Positions 32,452-43,358 of a stretch of 56,071 nucleotides of DNA are shown piece after piece. The notes below the pieces were generated by a model. The model did no database searches, was not told where the DNA came from, and saw only the letters and a program-made list of their open reading frames with translations. The translations under genes were made by a program, and so were the position numbers. Every line of letters starts with the position of its first letter. Positions within the stretch are counted from its first letter, which is position 1. The stretch lies in assembly GCA_003667245.1 (NCBI GenBank), contig RCNN01000193.1, positions 1 to 56,071 of the forward strand. The letters run 5' to 3'. The stretch comes from Heterostelium multicystogenum. Lineage: Eukaryota > Evosea > Eumycetozoa > Acytosteliales > Acytosteliaceae.

Positions 32452-35400
32452 ATGAATAATAATAGCCTAAAAATTGGTAGAGTCACAATAGGTGCGAATA
32501 AACCACCAATTACCAATAATAATAATATTAACAATAGTACTAGTAATAATAGCAGCAACAGCAGCAGCAGCAGTAGTAGTAGTAGTAGTAACAATACAAA
32601 TAATGATACTACATCATCATCAGCATCTGCTTCCTCTACAATATATCAACAAAACCAGCAGAATAATCAAATACAACATCCACAACAACAACAACAACAA
32701 CAGCAATTAAACACTAGTTGTAGTAATATCGGTAATAGCACTCAGCAAGCTATAAGTAAAAGTAATAGTTCTTTATCAGGAATCAATATCAATCAACAAG
32801 TTACAACAAGTCCACTTCCACCACTATCTCCAAATTTAAATAAGGCCAATTCTCCTACTCACTGTACTACTTCTATAAACAACAATGTTACCACACAATC
32901 TGCGTCTAAATCAACCACAAACAATAATAATGATTCACCACCTCATAAAAACTTCACTCTTTCTTCATTACCATCAGCACCTCCAATTCCATCCAGTATC
33001 CAAACACACCCCTCTACCAACCCCACCATTAATACTAGCATAAGTGGTGGAGCTACTGTAAACACGTCTTCAATCAGTGCAACTAATGGTAGCAGTTCCA
33101 TCAGTGCATCTCAAACATCGGCACCTTCCTCTCCACTCAACAACAAATCTCCAAACACATCGAATCTGTCTGTAGGATTAAATCATTCAGTCAATACACA
33201 CACAAAAACAGGTAACCAGTCACTATCAAACAACTCTAAATCGGTCAGCAGTGGAAATTTGATCGGAACAGTCAACAGTAGCAGGAGTAACGCTACCGGA
33301 ACAGTCTATGGAAAGTCAACCATTCCTCTGGCAAATGGCGAATCGACGATAAAGATTGCTGGAACACAGTCACGAAGTGCAACAGTTCTGATGCAGAGCA
33401 TGGCCAAGTCAGGAAAGTCAGAGGCCAACGAAATCTATCAGCTGATAGCTGAGCAAAAGCTGACAGAAAATGAAATTTGGGGAGGTCATCCAGATCTCTT
33501 CCCAATTCTTTTCCAGTTCCAGCACCATTTCCAAAATGCTGCCACGGATGCGGGTGGCCATGTCCTTACCATCAACATGCCTTCAAACTCAACCGAATTT
33601 GGCGATGTCCGTATGCGAACCTATAAAATCAGCAAGAAGCTGACCGTTGCACAGACAGTGAATCTTGTGTGTCGTAAACAGCATGTTGCCGATCCCAGAA
33701 GATTCATGCTTGTCACCATCCTTGGATGTGTACTGGATAACGAGCAACTTCTTTCTACCTATGGATTTGGAACATTTTTTAGCTCGTGGGAGCTGTGTCT
33801 CATCTCAAAGGAGGCATATACCGGACAAATCGAAGTAAATCAGCCAACGGAGCATACTGCAGGAGAATATGTCATCGACTTCAAACTTCCTCCACTTAAG
33901 CAGCTCCAAGGCTTAAAGAAGAAAAGACTAAAAGTTGATTCATCCATCCCTGTTTCTCAAGTAGGTACTAGTATACATCTGAAGCTTTAAAATTGAAGCA
34001 ATTGCTAACATATCTTCTTCTAGATCATAGAAAATTTATGTACAAAGTTTAAAATAGATGATCCAGAGAGATTCTCTTTGATTAGCAATGAGGAGTTTCC
34101 GTTGGTTTTGAATAGAAACTCGTCACTCTATCACTATGGTTTAGGTAGCAGATTGAATACAATGGATTTGACTCTGACTTTTAATGAGTTTATTCCACCT
34201 TATGCACTAAGAAACAAGAATATACCACTATATGGTATGTTCCAGATTGGAAATGTCACTCCTCAACAAAGAAGAGCTGTTATTATTGATGCTGAGGACA
34301 AGCTCTATGAAAGCGCACAGACTCACGAGCAATTGGTGACAAAGATAGGACAAATGGTGCAACACACCAAACAGGTGATAGTTGACGCGAAAGAGAGGGA
34401 GCTTCAGCTCAACAAGAAGATTACAGAGTTAGAAGAGAGTCACGCAGCGTATAAGCAGCGATTATTGGAGCAACTCACTGTTGTCAAAAACAAATTTCAC
34501 ACAGGAGAGAGATGCGCTAAAGCAGGAAGTCAGCGCGCTTCAAAACGAGCGTTCCATCATGATGGACACCATCAAGCACTTGGAGTCAGATAAATCAAGA
34601 TTGGAGAACGATGTGGATTCTTTGAATGGAAAGCTTTTCCAAGAGAGGTCTACCAACACCGAGGCTCAGTTGCGTTTGAACGACTGCATTGAAACTTTGA
34701 AGAGTGATATCGCAGGACTGAATGCAAACATGGAGGAACAGGCTATGGTCATCGAGGAGCTGACCAGTGCTCGTGATTCTACAGAGGCCGCACTCGAGAG
34801 AGTATCGGCAGAAGCTGAGCAAACAGAGCAGCGCTTAGTCAGTCAGCTCAAGCAAATTGAATGGGAAAAGTCAGAGCAACGCACTCACTTTGAACATTTG
34901 ATACACGAAATCAATCAAAAAGCATATGGAGCAGAGAAATCATTATGAGAGCCTGCTGAGTGAGGTCAACCAGAAGGTCGAGGAGCAAAAGCAAAAGGAA
35001 GAAAGATTACTATCCATCTCTGAGAAATTGAAGGAAGAAGTATCCACTCCTGAGCCTATCATCTTCTCACTTCCAACTTCTGCTGCTCCCCTCTCACCGG
35101 ATACTGGCAACTCTCATTTCTCAAGCTTCGAGAAGGAGAATCTACTGGCAAATATTCAAAAGCTAACGGAGCAGCTGAAAAGACAGAGACACTATTATCA
35201 AGACCATTTTCCCAAGAAAGATCGACACACTCGAGCAGACTATCAAGAAGTTGGATGCCAAGCTTGTCGAAGCCGACAGAGAATCCAAGAGCAACAAACA
35301 AACTGCAGCACTCAAGGCTCTCGAAATCGAAGAGTTGAAGCGTCAGCTTGAGCAACTCAAACAAACATCGAAGGATCAATACACCACCTTGAAGTCCACA

Positions 35401-35902
35401 CTTGACCAGACTACCTCCCAACTCAGAGAAGAAGAATCAAAGCTTAAAAAATTGGCATTTGAGCACTCCTCTACACGTGCAGAGCTTGAGTCAGAGCGCC
35501 ACAAGTCTGAACAGCTCACCATACAACTCAACGATTTGCGTGCAGCCAAGCAGGAGCAAGAGCTAGCATTCAAGACGAGAGAGACAGCACTTTTGGAGGA
35601 AATTGAAGACTTGAAGAGACCCAAGCCACCACCCTTACCAACATTCAAGATCACCCAGCCCGCTCCTCTAAAGAAGGGTAACCGTCTGATTGATGATGAC
35701 AGTCTATCAAGCGAATCACTCTCAGAGATGAAGAACGTATTGAAACCGGTACCAAACACACCACCACCTCCACGTGAAAATGGAATTGCAACTATCGCAG
35801 ATCTACTTTACGTATCTATGCAAAAACGTTTTCAACTCTATGAATCAAGTAGACTTTGTAGAAGCCCTCGATGACGATAACGATGACTTTGAAGATTATT
35901 AA
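32452..35902 (+). CDS. Talin-head-like (F0/F1) coiled-coil protein
   Basis: Exon 1 (32452-33960) starts with about 270 residues of Asn/Ser/Gln/Thr-rich low complexity. Ubiquitin-fold segments follow, with TYKISKKLTVAQTVNLVCRK, DNEQLLSTYGFGTFFSSWEL and, across the intron 33961-34023, KVDSSIPVSQIIENLCTKF and DPERFSLISNEEF. These resemble the tandem F0-F1 lobes of talin and FERM heads. From about 34290 the protein is a long coiled coil, ending in a Pro-rich stretch (KPPPLPTF, PNTPPPP) and an acidic tail, EALDDDNDDFEDY. Four frame breaks (T run 34495-34497, A runs 34917-34921, 35178-35181 and 35822-35826) are all repaired by dropping one base, giving one continuous coiled coil to TAA 35900-35902. 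Probable role at the actin-membrane interface is inference. I cannot name the ortholog. Confidence 0.72.
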
Positions 35903-36003
35903 ATCGTATCCAAAACATATCAGGTCGAATCAGATCAGATCATCGAATCCAACAACATAATCAAAACAAATATATTATTTATTTAATACGCATAATCACC
36001 AAA

Positions 36004-36094
36004 CAACAACAACAACAACAACAAGAAGAAGAACAAGAAGAAGAACAAGAAGAAGAACAAGAAGAAGAACAAGAAGAAGAACAAGAAGAACAAG
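36004..36094. repeat. AAC/AAGAAGAAGAAC tandem repeat
   Basis: CAA repeats pass into about six copies of a 12-bp unit AAGAAGAAGAAC about 100 bp after the stop of the talin-head-like gene, so it lies in its 3' UTR or just beyond. The antisense reading is a run of Phe and Leu and is not a gene. Confidence 0.9.
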
Positions 36095-36629
36095 TTACGA
36101 TAAATACAATCAATATTACTCAAGATACAATAACAACAACAACAACCATCAACATAGATCATATAACTGTACAATAGGAGCAGCATCTTCAGAGTAGTAT
36201 AAATACCAAAATACATCAAAAATAAAATAAACAACTCTCAATCAAGTAGATTAATTCATCAAGTAGATTAATTCAAGTAATTACATGAATGAATCCGTTC
36301 CATTTCATTCAATTAAAATTGAATCCTATCATCTAGATTAAAGTATAAGATGACTAGATTCAATTTGATATTATTGAAAGATAATATCGTATTATTTATT
36401 GATAAATCAATCAATTATTAATAACCCAACCAGTTCCGATCACTTGAGATGGGAACTCATCAACGGGAGTTTTTGGAAAAGACATCAATCTTTTTTTAAT
36501 TTATTATAAAAGTGAGTTTGGTTGTGTCGCGTAATGCCAAAAATTGGTTATCTTTTTTGAATTTTCATTTCTCAAAATATCTATGCAAATTAAATTTTTT
36601 TAGATTTTGAGGATCTGCATTGTTGGTTT

Positions 36630-36725
36630 TTATTACTGTGGTATTGTATGGGGTAGCAGGGGTCCCTGATGCTGACTCATATGAGTGGTAAGGCAACGTA
36701 GGTTCTTTGGTGACTCAAACTAAAT
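36630..36725 (+). ncRNA. Candidate structured RNA with two perfect palindromes
   Basis: Within 96 nt of unusually GC-balanced non-coding DNA lie CAGGG-GT-CCCTG (36657-36668) and the perfect 12-bp palindrome ACTCATATGAGT (36675-36686). TGACTC occurs twice (36673 and 36710). No reading frame fits. It could be a small RNA or a compact regulatory site upstream of the B-box gene. I recognise no family, and the strand is assumed. Confidence 0.22.
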
Positions 36726-36874
36726 TAGTTTTTGTTAATTATCGAAATCAAATAAATATAGATAGATAAATATAGAATATATATATAGATATAGATATAG
36801 ATAAGATATTGAGAATATAGATATACTTTGAATTTAGATATTATTTATTTATTTGTAATAATAATAATAAACAA

Positions 36875-38699
36875 ATGTCAGGAATTTGTGAGGAACATAA
36901 TAAAAAAACTAAAGTTTGCATGCTCGACTTGCAGATTCAAATTGATTTGCTCAAAATGTATTCAGACAACACACAATGGTCACTCGATCGGTGAGCAAAA
37001 GTCGATTTTCTCTGGTCGATTGGATATCCTCAATAAGAATATTGGCGAAAAGTGGGCTGTTTTGAAAGGAAATCTGCATTCATACCATTCCACTGATTCC
37101 GTCGAGAAAGAGGTGCGCCAGTACTTTGCTGAGTTGCAGTCTTTTATCACACAGGAGGAGGAGCGTGCCATTGAAATCGTTGGACAGGAGAGAGATAACA
37201 TCGGCAAAGATATCTTGTCGCTCTACAACGCAATCGATCGTCTTAACTCTGTGAAGCTACGTTTGGAGTCGTCTTTACTTTCAAAAGACTCGGAGCAGCA
37301 GGAAATTGCTCCCGACACATCGTCGGACACCCCCTCGTTGGGAGGATCACTTGTAAAGCAGGAGAGTGCAGACCATCTCATTAAGCAGCTCGAAACTGTC
37401 GAGTCATTGGACCAATTCATCTCATTAAATAAGAACCAATCTTTCAACAGCAATGCGATCTACGAGAATTTGTTGACCAATGTAGAGGAAGAAAAGTCAG
37501 TATTGCCTGGAATCAAGTTGAAGTTGCGTCAAGATATTATCGCCCGTACCAAGGAGGATGTTGGCAAATCTTATGAGTTGCAAGGTGCCAACGAGCAAAT
37601 TCGTTTATTGACAGCACCACTCAATATCCTCTCAATTTATGCTTTCGTCGACTATAAACCAGGATTCTATGCACTTCATTCGTTGGACTTGGAGGAGAAG
37701 AAGTGGATTGCTCATCACCCAACTTCAGAGCCATTCCACAAGCTACTTGTAGTTGGAGGATACATTTGTGCGTTCGACGGAAAGCGTGGAGTCTTGAAGT
37801 TCGATCACATCAACAAGTCCTGGGTGCAGGCAGTCTATTTCGAGAAGCAGGAGCGTTTCGGTATCGATTCATCGTTCTGCTCCGACGGATCACGTTTTGT
37901 CTATATCATTGGAGGTAGCTACGGTGAGCACAACATCATTTGGAAGTATCGTTCCGAGACTGCCGTTGTCGAGTACGACGTTGCCACCAACACTTTTGTA
38001 GAGAAGGGTTTCCTCAGATGGCCACGCTTCAACGCACACTCTATCTTGGATGGTGACAATATCTATATTATCGACTCCACCGACGACAAGCCATCGACAG
38101 CTTCCATTATTTTGTTCTCACTTGCAAATGGATCATCAAAGATGGTGTTCAAGGGCAAGGTTGACAGCCAAATTTCGTCGGTTTGCTTCGACAAAGAGAA
38201 TAATCACATCTACATCATCTGTAAATACTCATTCTACCGTTGGTGTTTGGATACTTATAAGCTTGAGAAGTTGGTTCTCTTCTATCCTGCTTCCACCATT
38301 TTCTACGGTCACTACAACGGTAGAGCAAAGATTTTTGCATTTGGAACTGACCCTAAGGTCAACGATTTCAAGTGTTATGACATTAAGAAGGGTGAATGGG
38401 AGACCTATGCACATAGAGACTCATTGGACTTCATTGGTAGAGCAGTACCACTTTATACATCCAATATTTCAACATGGACTATTGAAGATCACAATCCAGA
38501 ATCTCCAGCAACTACTGCTCCCGCCACTACAACCTCAGCTTCTCCCACTACCACACCAACTTCCAGCCCACCATCATTGCAAAACTCCACCAATTCACTG
38601 GGATCTTCTTCAAATCAAGTTGTAGTACCATCATCACCACCAACACCATCTGAACAACCAAATCCAGTTGTAGTACCACCACAACCAACTTCTATTTAA
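36875..38699 (+). CDS. B-box zinc-finger protein with kelch-like repeats
   Basis: The ATG at 36875 begins MSGICEEHNKKLKF once one A is removed from the run 36902-36908. It continues ACSTCRFKLICSKC and then HNGHSIGEQ. The Cys/His order fits a B-box zinc finger (CxxH, CxxC, CxxC, HxxH). A coiled-coil-like helical region follows (37090-37500), then a beta-propeller-like C-terminal half with repeated kelch-like strands (KLLVVGGYICAFDG, RFVYIIGGSYG, NIYIIDSTDD). The last 70 residues are Thr/Ser/Pro-rich. The layout is TRIM-like without a visible RING. Dictyostelids have many such B-box/kelch proteins. The function is not known and may be ubiquitin-related or scaffolding. Without the repair the frame runs upstream into a hydrophobic non-homologous N-terminus, which I reject. 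Confidence 0.8.
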
Positions 38700-38881
38700 A
38701 AATTAACTAAATTAATAAAATAAGTTTTTATTTATAATATATTACCACAAGTCATGACATTAATTTAAATGAAGACATTTATTTTTTTTGAAGTTTGAAG
38801 TTTTGTGGTTCATTGTTGTTGGAGCCGACCGACTGATAATATTATATACTAGTACAGTTACAGATTTAGATTGATCAGATT

Positions 38882-40377
38882 ATGACAGACAAGGCTAGTC
38901 AGTTGAAATCAAGTAGTATGAAAGATTACCTGAGTACATTGAAAGAATGGCAAACAAACATTGACAAACTTGATAGCAACATCATGGAGTCAAAGAAGAT
39001 TAAAGCTGCATCTACTCCAATCACCAATACATCTTCTTCAAAGATATTCGATGCCTCTGCAGAATCTATGAGATACAAAGATCTTGGCAATGTACAGTTT
39101 AAGGCTGGCAACTACAAAGAAGCAGTTGAATATTATACACTTGCAATTCAACTCGACAACTCCAATCCAATCTTATTTGCCAACAGAGCAATGGCATATT
39201 TGAAGTTAAAAAAGTATGACTACCTACCTGTAGTTAAGGAATGGGATGTTAACTAATTGTATTATCAGTTATTCACAAGTAGTAGCAGACTGCAACATCA
39301 CAATCAACTTGGATAGATTCTATCTAAAAGCTTATCATAGACGTGGACAGGCATATAAAGAGCTAAAGAAATATAAAGAAGCAGCTGATGATTTTAAAAC
39401 AGTTTTAGCTAAAGATCCAAAGAGTACCGAGGCAGCAAATGAGCTAGCTTCAATCACAAAGCTATTACAGCAACAATCAGTTGCTGAGTCGATCTTATCG
39501 GATGAAAAGAAAAAGGCTGCTATGTCAACATCATCAATTGGAAATGAATCTTTGCCACAAAAAACAACAACTACAACAACAACTACAGCTTCAAATGAAA
39601 GAATAAAAGCAAGAGTAATTGAGATTGATGATGAAATGAAAATAGATACACCATCCCAAACTACATCAAAACCAACAGAGAATACAAAACAAAATTCAAC
39701 AATAGCAACTACAGCAGCAACTACACCAACACCAACAGTCAAGACATCATCTTCAAATTCACTTCAAGAACGTTTGGCAAGACTGGCCAATATGAAGCCA
39801 ACTCTTCCAAAGACAGCACCCAGAAATTCATTTGAATTTGAAAAGTTCTATAACTCCATTCAAAATGATTCCAATCTATTCTATAATTACTTTAAAGTAT
39901 GTTATGGGTTGTTAATCGATGTTGACTTTATACTGATTTATCCATTTATCCAATATTTTAGTTAATTGAGCCAGAAAAGTTACCAAATATTCTCAATGAT
40001 ATTTTATCACCATCATTGTTTAGCTTTATTATAACAATTTTAGAGAACTACTATTTAGTGTAAGAATCCAAGCAATATTATACACCATTAGGTCCGCATT
40101 TAATTAACCTATTATTCATCCATGTAGTAATAAGGAATACGAATTAATTTTTAGAATATTGGAATCATTGACTAAAATGAATAGATTGAGTATTAACCTT
40201 CAATCTCTGTCATTTATGGAAAAAAGACAGTATGTATCAATTAATTTCTAAGTGTTTCGCAAATTCTAATTCCATTATTTTATCTTAATATTAGCAATTA
40301 ATTCAATTTTGAAATCATTGATTGATGTTGTTGGAAAAGAAAAAGTAGATTCATTGGCAAGTAAATTTAACTGTTGA
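38882..40377 (+). CDS. rpap3: RPAP3 (TPR co-chaperone of the R2TP complex)
   Basis: The protein links HSP90 to the RUVBL1/2 (R2TP) machinery that assembles RNA polymerase II, snoRNPs and PIKKs. Exon 1 begins MTDKASQLKSSSMKDYLSTL and enters the TPR domain (YKDLGNVQFKAGNYKEAVEYYTLAI, about residues 62-110). After an intron at about 39212-39275, the TPRs continue with YHRRGQAYKELKKYKEAADDF. A Thr-rich linker leads to the C-terminal RPAP3_C domain (NSFEFEKFYNSIQNDSNLFYNYF, LPNILNDILSPSLFSFIITILENYY, FRILESLTKMNRLSINL), split by several short introns. The last exon reads INSILKSLIDVVGKEKVDSLASKF to TGA 40375-40377 after removing one A from 40220-40225. A single TPR domain, rather than the two of vertebrates, seems present. 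Confidence 0.88.
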
Positions 40378-40494
40378 AAGAAATAAATTAACGACAAATC
40401 AAATTATATTGTAATACAGTTCATAGAGACAGATGGATTGAATGTTTTTTATATTTTTACATGTAAATTCATAATAATTATGAGTTTAATTGGT

Positions 40495-42463
40495 TTAATC
40501 GTCGACTGGAGTCTCCATGGCGTCGGTGGATTCTTCGAGATGTCTTTGAGACTCACTGATGTTTCTCTTTTTTGATGTCATCTTTCTTTTCGGTTGGACT
40601 CATCTCAATTGATTTTGGAGTTTCAACTTGGTCATCGGAATACTCGTAGATAGATGGGGTCAACTGGTTGGTATTTGTAGGCAATATACATGAATACAAG
40701 GGTTGGTACAGTCATGATCAAAGCAAATACAAGGTACTCCTTCCATTGTGGTGTAATACTGAAGGACTCAATAACAATGATAATAATAAGATTACCAATG
40801 GAATCGGTAAATAGCCACAATGACATAATCATTGATTTCATGGAGGCTGGGGCTTGACTGTATGAGAATTCCAAACCTAAAAGTTGACCTGTTAGACAAC
40901 TATCAATTTAATTGAAAGATAAAGTATAGTTACCAGTAATTGAAATCAAGATTTCTGCACAAGTTAGCAAAACATATTGTGGAAGTTGCCAAAAGATTGA
41001 TACATTCTCTTCTGTTTCAATCTTTCTTTCGACAAACATTGCCAAAAGGAAGGTTGCAACTGCTAACCACATACCAACAATCATTCTTAGCAATGGACTG
41101 AAGTTGATATTTCTTTTCTTCAATGGACGGTACAAACAATACTCGAACACTGGTACCAAAATCATAATTAAAAGTGGATTTACTGCTTGGACTTGATCTG
41201 GTTCGAAACTGAAGTTAGATGTTACACTTAAGTCCATCTTTTCAGCGGATTGAGTCCAACGTGATGATGTTTGATCATACACTATTATCAAAAAGTTAGT
41301 ATAAAACAATCAAAAGAGTATTGAACTTGGTTAATTACTTACATGCCCAGAAGAATGGCATTGGGATAAAAATAAGTAGAACTTTAAGGGCTGCTCTGAC
41401 AGAGTCGACTAACTTGGGTTCATATTTGACCTTGGCTCTGTCGATCCAGTGATTGTTGTAGTATCTATCATCGTAACCATCTCTCTTGGAACGGACTTTC
41501 TCCTTGACTGCACATCCAATGACTTTGCATGAATCAACAAAAACACTACCAGTAATTGGACGGTGGATATATCTCTTTGAACCAATTACAAAAATAATGG
41601 TTGAAACAATCAAGAGCACAGCTGGGACACCAAAGGCAACCCAATAGCTCGTATGCTTTCTCAACAATGGAGTAAGAATGGTAGAAAAGAACGAACCCAA
41701 ATTGATACTCCAGTAGAATATTTGGAACACCTTTTGAAGAAGCTGCTTTTGGTTCGATTGAAGTTGGTCACCACAGAATGCCGACACCGAAGGTTTGATA
41801 CCACCCATGGAAATAGCAATCAAAACCAAACCCAGGATGAGACCCCAAGAAGATCGATTTTCTGGAGAGGTACCAGTTACACCATCGATCGAGGTAACTG
41901 ACAAGATGATACCACCAATACAATACAAAAATACTGAAATATAAAATAGTTTTATATTTTCCGAATCTGGCGTCAGCAAAGTAGGCACCAACTAAAGGAC
42001 TATAAATCAGGTAAAAATTAATTAGGTAGTTGTACATTGAATATTAAGTAGTCATTCAACTTACAAAGCATAACCCATGAAATTAAATACAGAAATCAAA
42101 ACAGTGGCAGAGTTGTCTGAATATCCCATGTATTCGGTACAATAAATACTTAAAATAGTTTTTAGTCCATAGTATGAGAATCTATTTAGTGAAAGATGGA
42201 AAGAAAATAATTAATATAAGGTAAAGTAGGTGTTAACTTTTATTTTTTTGATGTACCTTTCACAAAACTTCATTACCAACAATGAAATACATTGCATGTG
42301 GAATTTTATTATTTAATACAATTTGATCATTGGGAGTCTGATCAAATGAAGCAATACAAATCTCGGTAGTACCATTTTCAGAGGTAATTTCCTTTTCTTG
42401 ACCATCGACTTGTTGGTCAAAATCCCTCTCTGGGGTATTTGAATGGAAATCCTCAGTAGGCAT
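40495..42463 (-). CDS. POT/PTR2 proton-coupled oligopeptide transporter (SLC15-like)
   Basis: A multispanning carrier for di- and tripeptides driven by the proton gradient. The hydrophilic N-terminus starts MPTEDFHSNTPERDF. The first helix carries VGNEVCERFSYYG, the ExxER motif needed for proton coupling, after removing one T (A run 42264-42267 on the plus strand). YSPLVGAYFADARFGKYKTI is PTR signature 1, and SMGGIKPSVSAFCGDQ is PTR signature 2 (near 41800). Further helices run to FMYIAYKYQPVD. Introns lie near 42180-42240, 42005-42065, 41310-41340 and 40880-40935. The C-terminal cytosolic tail is acidic (EYSDDQVETPKSIEMSP) and ends ESTDAMETPVDD at 40495-40497. Two further single-base additions (40656-40659, 40568-40573) are needed to read it. 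It is probably in plasma membrane or endolysosomal membrane. Confidence 0.88.
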
Positions 42464-43358
42464 TTATTAGTTTATTTAATTAATATACAAATAATATACA
42501 AATACAACTAAGAGGTAAGGATTAGGAATTAGAATCAAAATTCGGTTGTATTCAATTTATACTAATATTTATCCTACCAATATTCTATTTCCATCCAAAG
42601 ATATTTATTAATTCCAAATTTCTTTGTTAATGGATGTTGTTATATCCTATCCATCGAGTCTCCATCTCAATGTCACCGATGGTGAATCCAGGTGTGTACT
42701 CCTATATAGGGTTCCATTGTAAAACCTCTTCTAATTTATTTAAATCGTTATTTATGTTTACAATGGAATTGATCTGGAAGCGTCTGAAACTCTAAAAACA
42801 TCAAACTTCAAAAAAAAATAGGACATTCCCAATGCCAAAACGGTCAACATATGAAAATAATGTTTATCAAAAAAATTTCAAAAATTATATTGATTTTGTT
42901 TTTTTTCCCAACCAAAAACGGAAAGTATACTCGACTGTCAGTTTTTCGTCAAAAAATTCGAACACTTTCAAATTCTTGCAACACTTTTTGTCCATTGTCA
43001 CTGACAAATTTAGAACAGATCATATTGTAGATCCAGATGGGCCCAATGTACCAATTCTTTTCAACCGAAACATGATCTATCAATTAGAGCCCATCATCTC
43101 AATAAAATAAAATATGGGTGTCTAAATGTCTTAGGCTATCAAATAAATAAAAATAGAAATAATAAGCAAATGAATGGTGAAAAATGTCGAGGACAGTGAA
43201 ACATGAGAAGGTTGTGGTCCTACATTCTCTATTCCGAATAGAAATTTGCACCATATCCCTGAATCTGTCAAAAGAACCATTGTATTTGTTATATTTTTGT
43301 GTTTGTTTATTTTTATATTTAGGTACATATGACCTCAATTGTGTATGCTTGCTGATAT
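42464..43358. other. Intergenic region, unresolved coding-like fragments
   Basis: About 900 bp between the starts and ends of two minus-strand genes. A 92-codon plus-strand frame at 42832-43110 (includes DKFRTDHIVDPDGPNVPILF) and several 60-80-codon frames at 43099-43366 have no recognisable family. The most protein-like piece is listed separately at 42627-42717. I call no firm gene here. Confidence 0.45.
42627..42717 (-). other. Coding-like fragment, unknown
   Basis: Minus-strand text EYTPGFTIGDIEMETRWIGY plus four residues ends at a TAA and is far less AT-rich than its surroundings. It can start at the ATG 42717 (MEPYIG) if one base is supplied near 42703. It could be the last exon of an unrecognised gene, a very small protein or a relic. 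The DNA also folds as CCATCG...CGATGG (42651-42682), so an RNA reading is possible. Confidence 0.25.

Larger units (their letters stand above)
35903..36874. other. Intergenic region with simple repeats
   Basis: About 970 bp between two plus-strand genes. It holds a 12-bp tandem repeat at 36004-36094, the candidate RNA at 36630-36725, and GATA-like repeats at 36760-36810 just upstream of the B-box gene. Confidence 0.5.

Noticed and set aside
34078..35874. Four separate overlapping genes in place of one coiled-coil protein
   Set aside because: Removing one base from each of four homopolymers joins them into one continuous frame with consistent heptads; separate genes are not needed.
35983..36234. 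Phe/Leu-rich minus-strand frame
   Set aside because: It is produced by the AAGAAGAAGAAC tandem repeat read in antisense.
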